Positions 33,348 through 42,960 of a stretch of 64,000 nt of DNA are shown here, piece after piece (within the stretch, counting starts at the first letter, position 1; each line of letters opens with the position of its first letter). The position numbers and the translations under genes were made by a program. Under the pieces are notes generated by a model. That model worked only from the letters and a program-made list of their open reading frames with translations. It was not told where the DNA came from and searched no databases. This DNA comes from Muribaculaceae bacterium (lineage in GTDB: Bacteria > Bacteroidota > Bacteroidia > Bacteroidales > Muribaculaceae). The stretch spans positions 1 through 64,000 of the forward strand of contig JAIDXM010000103.1 in assembly GCA_029058745.1 (NCBI GenBank), in the 5' to 3' direction.

Positions 33348-34571
33348 TTATTCGTCGCGCAATGCCTCGACAGGTTTTACTTTCAGGGCTTTAAGAGCCG
33401 GAAACAGCCCGGCCATAGCCCCTGACAACACAAGCACAAGCGTCACCTCAAATGCAATCGACAGACTCACGGTAGGGTTGCGCAATACACTGTTATCACC
33501 CAAAACAACTGTAATCAGCTGAGTAGCCACCATCCCGAGCACAATACCTACATATCCGAACATGACCGTAATAGACACCGACTCCGCTATAACCTGAATG
33601 AGTATCTTCCTTGGCTTAGCCCCTATCGCGCGTCTGATTCCAATCTCATGTGTGCGCTCTTTCACAGTAACAAACATTATATTACTGATTCCCACTATCC
33701 CTGTCAGAAGAGTCAGTATTCCCAATACCCACACACACATATCCAGGATTCCCATAGCCTTCTTTCCGGTGAGGGCATTGTTGAAATCATTCGACACGTA
33801 AATGGCATTATCATCCTTAATGTTGAAATTATGTCTCAGAGACAAGGTTTCACGGATTCCCGTCTCGGCAGCAGTGCCATCATCTTCATTCTCCACATTC
33901 TTGAGAGCTACCGACAGACTTCCCAGCTCCTTGCGGTCTGACGACAACATCCTCGCCGTAGTGAAGGGGATATAACAGTCCTTGTTCCATCGGCTCTCAT
34001 ACACACCAACCACAAGGAAAGAAAGTCCGTTGCAATCAACCCTGCCACCAAGAGCGCCCTCCCCTTCAGGGGGAAAAAGCTGTCTCGCATAATATTTCGG
34101 AATCACCATCACCTTTCCCTTGCCTTCCATGTCCCTGTCATTGATAAACCGTCCCTCTTCCAAGTCTCCATGTCTCGAAGGCACAAATTCCGAAGGATAT
34201 ACACCACTATATTTCTGGCTCACCTCCCCTTTTGGAGTTGAGATTTTGCCTCCTCCTGATATATATGAGCGTATCTCCTCCACATATTCACCGTTTTCCT
34301 CAGGAATGGCGTGCAGATCGGAATCCTCAAATCTTATATACCGCCCCTCCCGGTTTCCCTTGTATGGCACAGAAGTCTTTCCTCCCCACACCCGTATCAT
34401 CGCGGTGTTGCGCGAGAGCATGTTGTAATCGAAGGCATTCGTCACCCCTCGCGCCATACTCAACAACACGATAAGCATGAATATCCCCCATGTCACGGCA
34501 ATTCCGGTCAAGGCGGTACGCAGCTTGTTATGGCCAAGAGTCTGTATTATTTCTCTACCCAAGTCAAACAT
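33348..34571 (-). CDS. MacB-type ABC transporter permease 1
   Basis: The 407-residue protein has the same layout as its neighbour: an N-terminal helix (LRTALTGIAVTWGIFMLIVL), a periplasmic MacB_PCD domain, and C-terminal FtsX helices with VKERTHEIGIRRAIGAKPRK. The two permeases are paralogues that probably form a heterodimer. The gene starts 13 bp after the ATPase gene. Confidence 0.92.
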   Translation of the reverse strand: MFDLGREIIQTLGHNKLRTALTGIAVTWGIFMLIVLLSMARGVTNAFDYNMLSRNTAMIRVWGGKTSVPYKGNREGRYIRFEDSDLHAIPEENGEYVEEIRSYISGGGKISTPKGEVSQKYSGVYPSEFVPSRHGDLEEGRFINDRDMEGKGKVMVIPKYYARQLFPPEGEGALGGRVDCNGLSFLVVGVYESRWNKDCYIPFTTARMLSSDRKELGSLSVALKNVENEDDGTAAETGIRETLSLRHNFNIKDDNAIYVSNDFNNALTGKKAMGILDMCVWVLGILTLLTGIVGISNIMFVTVKERTHEIGIRRAIGAKPRKILIQVIAESVSITVMFGYVGIVLGMVATQLITVVLGDNSVLRNPTVSLSIAFEVTLVLVLSGAMAGLFPALKALKVKPVEALRDE

Positions 34572-34584
34572 CTCTACCTGTGTT

Positions 34585-35316
34585 TTATGGATTTTCGGTT
34601 ATATCAGAGGATTTGCAGGCTTCCTTCACTACCCCGGTTTCAGAGAAATGTATGGATGGAACAATCAGACCATCGGAAATCCGTATAAGCCTATCGGTCT
34701 GCTCCGCCACTCCGGGGTCATGAGTGACTATAACTATTGTCTTCCCTTCCTCCACGTTAAGTCTCCGGAATATCTCCATCACATCGTGAGATGTCTTACT
34801 GTCAAGCGCACCTGTCGGCTCGTCGGCGAGTATGATGGATGGGTCGGTAATCATAGCCCGCGCTATCGCCACCCTCTGCTTCTGTCCGCCCGACATCTCC
34901 GACGGAAGATGATGGGCACGGTCGGAGAGCCCCATCCTCTCAAGCTGTTCCATGGCGAGTCTGTTGCGTTTCTTGCGTGACACTCCTTGATAGAACAGAG
35001 GAAGCGCCACATTTTCCATAGCGTTCTTATAGTTAATCAGGTTGAACGATTGGAATACAAAGCCAATCATCCTGTTGCGATATTCCGCCGCCTTGTTCTC
35101 TCCAAGATTCTTGATAAGAGTACCGTCAAGCCAATACTCCCCGGAATCATAGTTGTCGAGAATCCCAAGTATATTGAGCAACGTGGATTTTCCTGAGCCC
35201 GAAGCCCCCATTATGGAGACAAGCTCCCCTTTGCCGATTTTGAGATTAATCCCCTTGAGCACATGCAAAGGCACTGCCCCTTGATAAGTCTTATTTACGT
35301 CTGTCAGTATAATCAT
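34585..35316 (-). CDS. MacB/LolD-type ABC exporter ATPase
   Basis: The start at 35316 ([20 protein letters not shown]) fits the family; an in-frame ATG at 35349 adds 11 unlikely residues. The 243-residue protein has Walker [11 protein letters not shown]-loop VFQSFNLI, signature [14 protein letters not shown], Walker [13 protein letters not shown] and the H-loop VTHD. It drives the heterodimeric permease of this operon. It is the first gene, behind a palindromic operator. Confidence 0.93.
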   Translation of the reverse strand: MIILTDVNKTYQGAVPLHVLKGINLKIGKGELVSIMGASGSGKSTLLNILGILDNYDSGEYWLDGTLIKNLGENKAAEYRNRMIGFVFQSFNLINYKNAMENVALPLFYQGVSRKKRNRLAMEQLERMGLSDRAHHLPSEMSGGQKQRVAIARAMITDPSIILADEPTGALDSKTSHDVMEIFRRLNVEEGKTIVIVTHDPGVAEQTDRLIRISDGLIVPSIHFSETGVVKEACKSSDITENP

Positions 35317-35405
35317 CTCATAAGCTTTTTCGCAGATACGTCTTCTCACATCAACCCAAACGTCTGAATATGATTTCTAAGACTCCCGCCGATTACTTGA
35401 TTTAG

Positions 35406-35436
35406 TGTATTAGTATCTTAATACACCGCAAAGTTA
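35406..35436 (-). promoter_or_regulatory. Efflux operon promoter with overlapping palindromic operator
   Basis: On the minus strand TAACTTTG (35436-35429) is preceded by TTTG-like -33 candidates 18 or 22 bp upstream (35455-35462) and followed by the inverted repeat TGTATTA-N6-TAATACA (35406-35425), which covers the expected start of transcription. This is a classic repressor position. GntR/PadR-type regulators use such sites; the regulator is not encoded in the window. Confidence 0.6.
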
Positions 35437-35955
35437 TATAAATTTTTTCATTTCCAAACAAAATTTGATAAAAATTCAGTATCTTTTACCACGACAATCG
35501 CGTAATTCGCCACCCATATCTCAACAGCATGTTCCCTATCGCCACGTAAAAAAAGACTTATCGTCCGAACAAACACCCTTGATTCATTGTTAAATATTCG
35601 TACTGTCAAACGCAGACACGGCAAACACGCCAAAACAAAACAGCAGGGAAGCGGATTCTGCATTCTCATGCCACTTCCGGAATATTTGAAAAACGCATTT
35701 TACTGAAAAACACAACGCCGGCGGGAAGTAATCCAAACCCGTCAAAACGGCCCGGAGAGAAGTCCGGGCCGTCTCATTAAGTTAAATTCTCCTAAATAAG
35801 GCATCAATTCACTGCTGTCAAGCAAAACCGAGTCTCACCATAAAATAGTTTTCACGATTTTTTTGTAAATTTGCAAATTATTGCGACATGATTCGACAAT
35901 AGACTTTAATAAACAGCGCGGGCTTTTCCCGTCCGCCTCAAATCATAATCTGATA
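35437..35955. other. Intergenic region between the efflux operon and glyS
   Basis: These 519 bp separate divergent transcripts. I see no convincing gene; a 73-residue minus-strand frame at 35448-35669 has no recognisable feature. A GC-rich hairpin (ACGGCCCGG, 35747-35755, with CCGGGCCGT, 35764-35772) stands alone and could end a small rightward RNA or belong to an unseen transcript. A -7-like TAAATTTG (35866-35873) lies before glyS. Confidence 0.5.
35866..35873 (+). promoter_or_regulatory. -7 element before glyS
   Basis: TAAATTTG fits TAnnTTTG and lies 82 bp before the chosen glyS start. The -33 element is unclear. Confidence 0.4.
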
Positions 35956-37500
35956 ATGGCAAAACAAGAAGACGTTTTCAAGACCATTGTAGCCCATGCC
36001 AAGGAATATGGGTTTGTGTTTCAATCGAGCGAAATCTACGACGGACTGTCGGCAGTATATGACTACGGACAGAACGGAGTGGAACTCAAGAACAATATCA
36101 AACGCTATTGGTGGGAGGCTATGACCATGCTTCACGACAACATCGTGGGCATCGACTCCGCCATCTTCATGCATCCGACCATCTGGAAGGCTTCCGGCCA
36201 CGTTGACGCCTTCAACGACCCTCTGATCGACAACAAGGATTCAAAGAAACGCTACCGTGCCGATGTCCTCATCGAAGAGGAGATTGCTAAATTCGACGAC
36301 AAGATTGACAAGGAGGTGGCAAAGGCGAAGAAACGGTTCGGAGAAAGTTTCGATGAGGCCATGTTCCGCCAGACGAATCCACGCGTACTCGAGCATCAGG
36401 CAAAACGGGACGAACTGCACACACGTTTCTCTGAGGCAATGAACGCGAACGATCTCGAAGCGCTCCGACAGATTATCCTTGACTATGAAATCGTAGATCC
36501 AATCTCCGGAACCCGCAACTGGACCGACGTGCGCCAGTTCAACCTTATGTTCAAGACAGAGATGGGATCAACAGCAGACGGAGCAATGGACGTATATCTT
36601 CGCCCGGAAACCGCACAGGGAATTTTCGTCAACTATCTGAACGTGCAGAAAACAGGACGTATGCGCATACCCTTCGGAATAGCCCAGATTGGAAAGGCTT
36701 TCCGCAATGAAATCGTGGCTCGCCAGTTCATTTTCCGCATGAGGGAATTCGAGCAGATGGAGATGCAATTCTTTGTTCGCCCCGGTGAGGAACTGAAATG
36801 GTTTGACACATGGCGACAGACTCGTCTCCGCTGGCATAAAGCACTTGGCCTCGGCGACGAGAAATACCGTTTCCATGACCACGAGAAGCTCGCCCACTAT
36901 GCCAATGCCGCCACTGACATCGAATTCCAGATGCCCTTCGGATTCAAGGAAGTGGAAGGTATTCACTCCAGAACCAACTTCGACCTTTCTCAACATGAGA
37001 AGTTCTCCGGGAAGAAGATACAGTACTTTGACCCTGAACTAAACGAAAGCTACACTCCATACGTTATAGAGACATCAATCGGTGTTGACCGTATGTTCCT
37101 GAGCGTACTGTGCAGTTGCTATGAGGACCAGCAACTCGAAGGTGGCGACCATCGTGTCGTGCTTCACTTCCCGGCTCCTCTCGCCCCCGTGAAATGTGCC
37201 GTGCTTCCTCTTGTGAAGAAAGACGGACTTCCGGAGAAAGCCCGCGAAATACAGCACAAGCTCCGTTTCGACTTCACTTGTCAGGTTGACGAGAAAGACT
37301 CTATCGGAAAACGCTATCGCCGTCAGGATGCCATAGGCACTCCCTACTGCATAACCGTTGACCATCAAACTCTTGAAGACAATACCGTCACACTGCGTCA
37401 TCGCGACTCCATGGCACAGGAACGCGTCAGCATCGATGACCTTGAAAAGATTCTTGCAGAAAAGGTGAGCCTCAACAGCCTTCTCCGTAAGCTTCTCTGA
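35956..37500 (+). CDS. glyS: Glycyl-tRNA synthetase (dimeric type)
   Basis: The start at 35956 (MAKQEDVFKTIVAHAKEYGF) matches the family; in-frame codons upstream look untranslated. The 514-residue class II synthetase shows the N-terminal QSSEIYDGLSAVYDYGQNG motif, motif 2 AFRNEIVARQFIFRMREFEQ, the glycine-site region RPETAQGIFVNYLNV, motif 3 TSIGVDRMFLSVL and a C-terminal anticodon-binding domain. It charges tRNA-Gly in the cytoplasm. It is a housekeeping gene and its presence marks the chromosomal backbone. Confidence 0.97.
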   Translation: MAKQEDVFKTIVAHAKEYGFVFQSSEIYDGLSAVYDYGQNGVELKNNIKRYWWEAMTMLHDNIVGIDSAIFMHPTIWKASGHVDAFNDPLIDNKDSKKRYRADVLIEEEIAKFDDKIDKEVAKAKKRFGESFDEAMFRQTNPRVLEHQAKRDELHTRFSEAMNANDLEALRQIILDYEIVDPISGTRNWTDVRQFNLMFKTEMGSTADGAMDVYLRPETAQGIFVNYLNVQKTGRMRIPFGIAQIGKAFRNEIVARQFIFRMREFEQMEMQFFVRPGEELKWFDTWRQTRLRWHKALGLGDEKYRFHDHEKLAHYANAATDIEFQMPFGFKEVEGIHSRTNFDLSQHEKFSGKKIQYFDPELNESYTPYVIETSIGVDRMFLSVLCSCYEDQQLEGGDHRVVLHFPAPLAPVKCAVLPLVKKDGLPEKAREIQHKLRFDFTCQVDEKDSIGKRYRRQDAIGTPYCITVDHQTLEDNTVTLRHRDSMAQERVSIDDLEKILAEKVSLNSLLRKLL

Positions 37501-37575
37501 ATTGTTCCACCATCACGGCATCTGTCGGAGGGGGTGAGGATTCCCGTCCGGCCGATGCCGTAAAAAGTAAAGCGC

Positions 37576-38166
37576 ATGAAGAAAATCATCAGCAAAATCA
37601 TTATGGCAGTCGTGGCTGTTGTCATGATGTCATCGCTCTCCTCTTGCAACTACAATTCGCTTGTGGAGAAGCAGCAGTCTGTAGATCAAGCCTGGGCACA
37701 GGTTGAAAACCAGTATCAGAGGAGGGCCGACCTCATCCCGAATCTCGTGAATACGGTGAAAGGATATTCCACCCATGAGAGTGAGACTCTGCAGAAAGTG
37801 ACCGAAGCCCGTGCGAAAGCCACTTCCATAACCATTGATGCCGACAATCTGAATGAGGAGACCCTCGCGAAATTCCAGCAGGCACAGGGGGAACTCTCGC
37901 AGGCCCTGAAATCGCTTCTCGCTGTGACGGAAGCCTATCCCGACCTGAAGGCGAATGAGAATTTCATGAACCTCCAGACTCAGCTCGAGGGCACCGAAAA
38001 CAGAATCTCTACAGAAAGGATGCGATACACTGAAGCTGTGAAGGAGTATAATACAAGCATTAAGAAATTCCCGACAATGATTTATGCCGGATGGTTCGGA
38101 TTCAAGGAGAAACCGCAATTCAAGGCTGAAGCAGGTGCTGAAAAAGCCCCGGAAGTCAAATTCTAA
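37576..38166 (+). CDS. lemA: LemA family lipoprotein
   Basis: The 196-residue protein has a lipoprotein signal (Cys24 in MSSLSSCNYNSL) and the LemA helical core: EKQQSVDQAWAQVENQYQRR, ADLIPNLVNTVKGY and the later segment LQTQLEGTENRISTERMRYT. It is a membrane-anchored helical bundle of uncertain role. It is followed after 17 bp by the FKBP-type gene, possibly one operon. The length is typical. Confidence 0.93.
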   Translation: MKKIISKIIMAVVAVVMMSSLSSCNYNSLVEKQQSVDQAWAQVENQYQRRADLIPNLVNTVKGYSTHESETLQKVTEARAKATSITIDADNLNEETLAKFQQAQGELSQALKSLLAVTEAYPDLKANENFMNLQTQLEGTENRISTERMRYTEAVKEYNTSIKKFPTMIYAGWFGFKEKPQFKAEAGAEKAPEVKF

Positions 38167-38183
38167 AATAACACAACCATAAT

Positions 38184-38750
38184 ATGACCATCAAGAATTT
38201 CGGTTTTCTGACTCTTCCATTCGCCATTTCTGCGCTGGCGCTGTCCTCTTGTCTTGGCGACGACCCGGAAAGCGACTACTCAGAATGGAGAACCAGGAAC
38301 ACAGATTATATTGAAAAGGCGGAAGCCTCGACTATAGATGGAGTGAAAGAGTATGAGAAAATTGTGCCGGCATGGGACAAGGCTTCTTTCGTTCTTCTGA
38401 AATGGCACAACGACCGTTCCCAGACGGCCAACAGGCTTTCTCCCCTCGACAACTCTACAATCAACGTGAAATATCTCCTCACAAATATCGAGGGTGACAC
38501 CATCGACTCCTCCTATAAACTCACTGAAAACGGCGACAGCATCTTCCAATGCCAGCCATGCGATATGGTGACAGGATTCTGGATTGCCACAACATCAATG
38601 CATGTTGGCGACAGTGTGACCGCCGTGATGCCTTACACTTGCGGATATGGCGTCACCGGGAGCGGGTCGATACTTCCCTACTCCACCCTGATTTTCCAAA
38701 TCAAGCTCGACAGCATCGTAGCTTTCGAGACTCTCCCGGACAGACAGTAA
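38184..38750 (+). CDS. FKBP-type peptidyl-prolyl isomerase lipoprotein
   Basis: The 188-residue protein has a lipoprotein signal (Cys23, SALALSSCLGDD) and a C-terminal FKBP-like domain (about 85-185) with VGDSVTAVMPYTCGYGVTGS and ILPYSTLIFQIKL, which match the usual GDxxxxxIPxxLAYGxxG and IPPNSTLxFxVEL motifs in degenerate form. The fold is likely; isomerase activity is uncertain because several pocket residues differ. It probably acts as a periplasmic folding factor. Confidence 0.75.
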   Translation: MTIKNFGFLTLPFAISALALSSCLGDDPESDYSEWRTRNTDYIEKAEASTIDGVKEYEKIVPAWDKASFVLLKWHNDRSQTANRLSPLDNSTINVKYLLTNIEGDTIDSSYKLTENGDSIFQCQPCDMVTGFWIATTSMHVGDSVTAVMPYTCGYGVTGSGSILPYSTLIFQIKLDSIVAFETLPDRQ

Positions 38751-38773
38751 TAAATCACCAACCCTACCTACAT

Positions 38774-38811
38774 CAGCGCCATGCTTCCTGTAAAACGGAA
38801 TCATGGCGCTG
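38774..38811. terminator. Hairpin after the FKBP-type gene
   Basis: CAGCGCCATG (38774-38783) and CATGGCGCTG (38802-38811) pair, extended by TTCC/GGAA inside. It lies 24 bp after the FKBP stop and 30 bp before the next gene, and is probably a terminator without a strong U-run. Confidence 0.55.
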
Positions 38812-38840
38812 GATTATAAAATCTGAATTATATCAAAACT

Positions 38841-39173
38841 ATGAAGACAATACTGACAAAACTCGCTCCTGCCTTGATGGCGACACTAATCGGAGCCTGT
38901 TCCGGAACAGAAAAAACCGAAGCCCTCACCGCAGAAATCACTGCAGCTCAGATGGAGGGCCGCAACGCGGCACGTTCAGTAATCAACAGGCAATGGAAAG
39001 ACACCACCGGCTTCGACCAGACTCTTGAGAAAGCTGTGGAGAAAAGATACACATACCTGAAACATGGCAGACCGGAATGCGCGGAAGCATTCGACTCAAC
39101 CTTCGTGCATACTGTCAGGACAGTACGCCCTGACCTTATGACACTTATTGAGAATTCCATCCTGTTTCATTGA
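38841..39173 (+). CDS. Small lipoprotein of unknown function
   Basis: The 110-residue protein has a lipoprotein signal (Cys20, LMATLIGACSGTEK) and a helical, charged mature part (ITAAQMEGRNAARSVINRQW and KDTTGFDQTLEKAVEKRYTY). I do not recognise a family. The hairpin upstream suggests its own transcript. It is convergent with the TIGR02757 gene. Confidence 0.7.
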   Translation: MKTILTKLAPALMATLIGACSGTEKTEALTAEITAAQMEGRNAARSVINRQWKDTTGFDQTLEKAVEKRYTYLKHGRPECAEAFDSTFVHTVRTVRPDLMTLIENSILFH

Positions 39174-39210
39174 CAATGCCTTGAGGCAAATAGAATTCAT
39201 TGAGACATAA

Positions 39211-39981
39211 TCAGGACTGTCCGCGGCTCACCCCTATACCAAATAGAGCGAAATCATATATCGCGGGATCATCAGGCCGGAATCCGCGCAATACAGAGGT
39301 GAGTTGCTCAACACTCTTACGGTCGTTCCCCTTCCTGGACAATATTCTAAGTTCTCGCGACACATTTCCAACATGCACGTCAAGTGGAATGAACAGCTTG
39401 CTCTTTGGAATAGATTTCCACATCCCCATATCCACTATGCCGTCATCGCGTACAAGCCAACGCAACGCCATGTTGACACGCTTAAGAGCAGTCTGATTTA
39501 AATTGACCGGCAGACATTGGCTGCAAGTGGCCCCGCCGTTCACATCACTCATAATCTTCTGCATACCCTCCACAAGCCGCCACGCCGGAGCCTCTGATTC
39601 TCCCGCCTTCATACTGTCAGAAAAAGAATCGAGACTTCCATAGTCATTATATATACGTCGCATTCCTCGGAGGAAATAGCGGAAATGACATCCGAAAAAC
39701 GTGCGGTGAAGGTTCATATCGGGATTCAAATCCTCATAACCTTCATCCATCACATATTTATACGGCTCATTATCCATTAGCGACAGAATCCGCTCCGCAT
39801 CACGGCATATCATCTTTCGGTTGCCCCAGGCTATTATCGCAGACAGGAATGCCGTGATTTCCACATCCTGCAAACGCGAAAACCTGCGAGGAAACTGCAC
39901 AGGGTCCTTATCTATAAAATCAGGTGTATTGATACGAGCCGCCTCAAAGTCAAGCAGTTCCTTTATATCATTCATTGTCAT
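39211..39981 (-). CDS. TIGR02757 family protein
   Basis: The 256-residue protein matches the TIGR02757 family common in Bacteroidetes: the N-terminus has DPVQFPRRFSRLQDVEITAF, the centre FFGCHFRYFLRGMRRIY, and the C-terminus MWKSIPKSKLFIPLDVHVGN followed by LRGFRPDDPAIYDFALFGIG. The helical pattern with FIPLDVHVGN resembles helix-hairpin-helix DNA glycosylase-like folds, but no function is established to my knowledge. Confidence 0.85.
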   Translation of the reverse strand: MTMNDIKELLDFEAARINTPDFIDKDPVQFPRRFSRLQDVEITAFLSAIIAWGNRKMICRDAERILSLMDNEPYKYVMDEGYEDLNPDMNLHRTFFGCHFRYFLRGMRRIYNDYGSLDSFSDSMKAGESEAPAWRLVEGMQKIMSDVNGGATCSQCLPVNLNQTALKRVNMALRWLVRDDGIVDMGMWKSIPKSKLFIPLDVHVGNVSRELRILSRKGNDRKSVEQLTSVLRGFRPDDPAIYDFALFGIGVSRGQS

Positions 39982-40034
39982 CTCAATAAAACAAATATTT
40001 TCACTTACGTCGATTAATTCGCTCTGCCCGGAGC

Positions 40035-41564
40035 CTAACGCCCAAGTGTCACGGATGTCGGTTTACTCTCTCTGTTCATTCGGTCGAGCGCTGTCACCAT
40101 GAATGTGGAACCAACGAGAGAATCATCATCGGCATCTCCCACAAGAACCCTCACATAAGGGGTCAATGCTACTATCGCTTGCGAATCTTCAAGATTGTGT
40201 GCCTCTCCCGGAAAAAACTGATACACCACATATTTAACGGCATCGGTCTCCTGCTGACCCCGCTTCTGTTGAGAGGCATGCCACGTGAGGAACAGCTTCC
40301 CGTTCTCCTCCGACAACTGAAGACCTTTCACCGACGAAGGCCTGACATCCCGGTCGCCATATGCCGGAGGCAACGCGATTGTCGATTGATGCCGCAAAGC
40401 AAGAGAATCCGCCACTCCCTTCATATTAGAGGTAACCCAATAACCATGCCACCATACATTCCCGTTGACATTCGGCAGTTCTCTCGAAATCCTGACCTTG
40501 GTGGCAAGTTCGTTTGTGTCATGCGCCTTCGGATCAGGCGTGTTCATCGTGCGCTGAACATCCTGACCTATATATACATCCACTCCCTCCGCATTGTCGT
40601 TCCACCATTTGGCAAGGCTACGGCTCGGAGCCGCCTTCATATCGAGGGTCCAGTAAAGCTGCGGCACAAGATAATCAATCCACTTGTTTTTAGCCCAAAG
40701 CAAGACATCGGCATACAAGTCATCATAATTCTGAAGTCCGGAACTCTCACTGCCACGCGGGTCGCTCTTTTTGTTGCGCCAGATTCCAAACGGACTCACA
40801 CCGAATCTAACCCATGGCTTCTCACTCTTGATTGTGGCGTTTAGCTGCTGAATCAGGAGGTCAACATTATTACGCCGCCACTCATTGCGCTCCAAGCCGT
40901 TGCCAAATTTCCTGTAGCTCGCGTCATCGGCATTAAAACGGCGTCCATTGGCTGGGTAGGGATAGAAATAATCATCGATATGAATACCATCGACATCATA
41001 CCGGCTCACTATGTCGCGCACAACATCGCAGATGAAATCACGGTTCTCCTTATATGCGGGATCAAAAAAAACCTGACCGTTAAACTTCACAAACCTGTGA
41101 GGCTCTTTCCTGGAGATATGAGACGAGGGAAGTATGTCCTTGGCATTTGAGGTGACACGATAAGGATTAAGCCACGCATGAAATTCCATTCCACGGTTAT
41201 GGGCCTGGATTATGGCATACTCCATAGGATCCCACTCAGGAGAAGGAGCCTTCCCACGTTTACCGGTGAGCCATGCAGTCCAGGGTTCAAGTTCTGATGG
41301 ATACATGGCATCGGCTGTGGGTCTCACCTGGAAAATCACCGCATTGCACCCCGCATCCTGCAATTTCTGGAACTGATCGTCAATATACCGTTTCGCCTCT
41401 TCCGTAGTCTTGTTCTGCCACTGTGTCTGTCCTATCACATGAAGCCATGCTCCCCTGAACTCCCTTTTGGGATTCTGTGCGGATACAAACGAACCGGAAG
41501 CCATGAAGCCGGAGAAAAGCAAAGCCCCCGCCGCCATATTTGAGAAAAATCTTCTAAACCTCAC
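40035..41564 (-). CDS. GHL10 (family 10-like) glycosyl hydrolase
   Basis: The 509-residue secreted protein (signal peptide ending FVSAQ near residue 30) has a TIM-barrel of the DUF187/GHL10 type: REFRGAWLHVIGQTQWQNKT, AGCNAVIFQVRPTADAMYPS, GMEFHAWLNPYRV and VDGIHIDDYFYPYP. The C-terminal 110 residues look fibronectin III-like. GHL10 proteins are thought to act on envelope or exogenous polysaccharides; some are amidase-linked peptidoglycan enzymes. The substrate here is unknown. It is divergent from the GH43 gene at 41924. Confidence 0.85.
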   Translation of the reverse strand: MRFRRFFSNMAAGALLFSGFMASGSFVSAQNPKREFRGAWLHVIGQTQWQNKTTEEAKRYIDDQFQKLQDAGCNAVIFQVRPTADAMYPSELEPWTAWLTGKRGKAPSPEWDPMEYAIIQAHNRGMEFHAWLNPYRVTSNAKDILPSSHISRKEPHRFVKFNGQVFFDPAYKENRDFICDVVRDIVSRYDVDGIHIDDYFYPYPANGRRFNADDASYRKFGNGLERNEWRRNNVDLLIQQLNATIKSEKPWVRFGVSPFGIWRNKKSDPRGSESSGLQNYDDLYADVLLWAKNKWIDYLVPQLYWTLDMKAAPSRSLAKWWNDNAEGVDVYIGQDVQRTMNTPDPKAHDTNELATKVRISRELPNVNGNVWWHGYWVTSNMKGVADSLALRHQSTIALPPAYGDRDVRPSSVKGLQLSEENGKLFLTWHASQQKRGQQETDAVKYVVYQFFPGEAHNLEDSQAIVALTPYVRVLVGDADDDSLVGSTFMVTALDRMNRESKPTSVTLGR

Positions 41565-41923
41565 TTATATACTGTTTTCAAATTATTATACTATCCCCTT
41601 TTATCCCCTGTGACATCCCATGCCTGCAACATGGCCATGCTTTCCGGCAAAAATGCCGCGTCTCCGAGACATGACGTGCCTGGCTGCTCATGGAGTCACC
41701 ACCCTATCCCTGTTTACACTACAAATTTAATACAAAATCCATTCTCTTACAAATAGAAATCTCCCCTAAAACAGTTTTTAAGGCTGCAACCACAACGATA
41801 TACACCGGGAAACACAAATCAGTGCACCATAAAAAACCGAGAGATAAACAGGGATAAACGACATCGTCCCACATTTGTCCGATTCATTATTTTTAATTAT
41901 CTTTACGCACAAAAGAATTAGCC
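41565..41923. other. Intergenic region between divergent glycosidase genes
   Basis: These 359 bp hold no gene that I can support. They contain the rightward promoter at 41874-41905. No strong hairpin was seen. Confidence 0.55.
41874..41905 (+). promoter_or_regulatory. Promoter of the GH43-phosphatase unit
   Basis: TTTG (41874-41877) and TATCTTTA (41898-41905) are 20 bp apart; the -7 element differs from TAnnTTTG in the last base. It gives a leader of about 12 bases before the ATG at 41924. Confidence 0.5.
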
Positions 41924-42940
41924 ATGAACAATCCTATGGGAACGATTTCCAGACTGCTTCATCTCTCCCTACTGACATTCGCCACTGTGTGCGTTGCCGC
42001 AGAGGCGCCACGACACATCCCGGAGGTTCGCTATGACGTGCCCCGCGACTCTATCATTCTCAGCGACCCGGCAGTACTCGCCGACGCAAAAACAGGGATG
42101 TACTATATGACCGGCACAGGAGGGCTACTTTGGAAAAGCCGCGACCTGAACCTATGGAACGGCCCTTATGTCGTGGCACAACCCGACACCGCATCCTGGA
42201 TGGGTGCCAATCCCCACATATGGGCGGCCGAACTCCATGAATACAAGGGAAAATACTACTATTTCGCGACCTTCACCAACGACAACATAACCATCGGAAA
42301 AACAAAAGACGGCACCCCCATCCCAAGGCGTGCATCCCATATTCTCGTCTCCGACTCACCCGACGGGCCTTACCATCCTGTAGCCGGGACAGATTACCTC
42401 CCTGACCACCGTCCTACCCTCGACGGGACATTCTGGATTGACAACGGCAAGCCATACATGGTGTTCTGCGGCGAATGGCTGCATAATGAAATCGGCACGA
42501 TGGAAACTGTGGAACTTTCCCCGGACCTCAGCAAATCCGTCAACAGTCCGGACACTCTATTCCATGCCTTGGACTCTCCCTGGAGTCGGGAAATCAGAGA
42601 TGGAAAGGAAACCTCCAACCGCGTCACAGATGGGCCCTGGCTATTCCGGACAGGCACAGGACGACTCGGTATGATATGGACATCATGGATATTCAGTTCC
42701 TATACAATGGGGGTCGCATATTCTGAGAGCGGCACACTCAAAGGACCCTGGATTCAAGAAAAAGAACCGATAACACCTCCGGATTTCGGACATGGGATGA
42801 TTTTCCGCGACCTTGTCGGACGTGATATACTTTCCGTGCACAGCCACTCTTCCGTCAATGGCAGATATATCAGACGCCCGACATTCTGGCAAATCGACCT
42901 CTCCGGCGACAAACTCAGAATCTTGAAAAAAATCAATTAA
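41924..42940 (+). CDS. GH43 family glycosidase
   Basis: The 338-residue secreted protein (signal peptide to about residue 26) has the five-bladed GH43 propeller: catalytic base Asp48 in ILSDPAVLAD, the pKa-modulating Asp167 in LDGTFWIDNGKPYM, and TDGPW (235-239) where the general acid Glu of the EGP motif is expected. I recall a Bacteroides subfamily that also carries TDGP, so Asp236 may be normal for this branch. Arabinosidase or xylosidase activity is likely, but the substrate cannot be told. It is followed by the phosphatase gene after 20 bp. Confidence 0.85.
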   Translation: MNNPMGTISRLLHLSLLTFATVCVAAEAPRHIPEVRYDVPRDSIILSDPAVLADAKTGMYYMTGTGGLLWKSRDLNLWNGPYVVAQPDTASWMGANPHIWAAELHEYKGKYYYFATFTNDNITIGKTKDGTPIPRRASHILVSDSPDGPYHPVAGTDYLPDHRPTLDGTFWIDNGKPYMVFCGEWLHNEIGTMETVELSPDLSKSVNSPDTLFHALDSPWSREIRDGKETSNRVTDGPWLFRTGTGRLGMIWTSWIFSSYTMGVAYSESGTLKGPWIQEKEPITPPDFGHGMIFRDLVGRDILSVHSHSSVNGRYIRRPTFWQIDLSGDKLRILKKIN

Positions 42941-42960
42941 TAAGAACAATCCATTTAGTA

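Noticed and set aside
35448-35669. 73-residue minus-strand frame before the efflux operon
   Set aside because: It has no family signal, ribosome-binding context or conserved features, and lies upstream of the operon promoter.
41924-42940. GH43 judged inactive because EGP reads TDGP
   Set aside because: I recall the TDGP form in other Bacteroides GH43 proteins, so the change is probably normal for this branch and is not reported as a defect.
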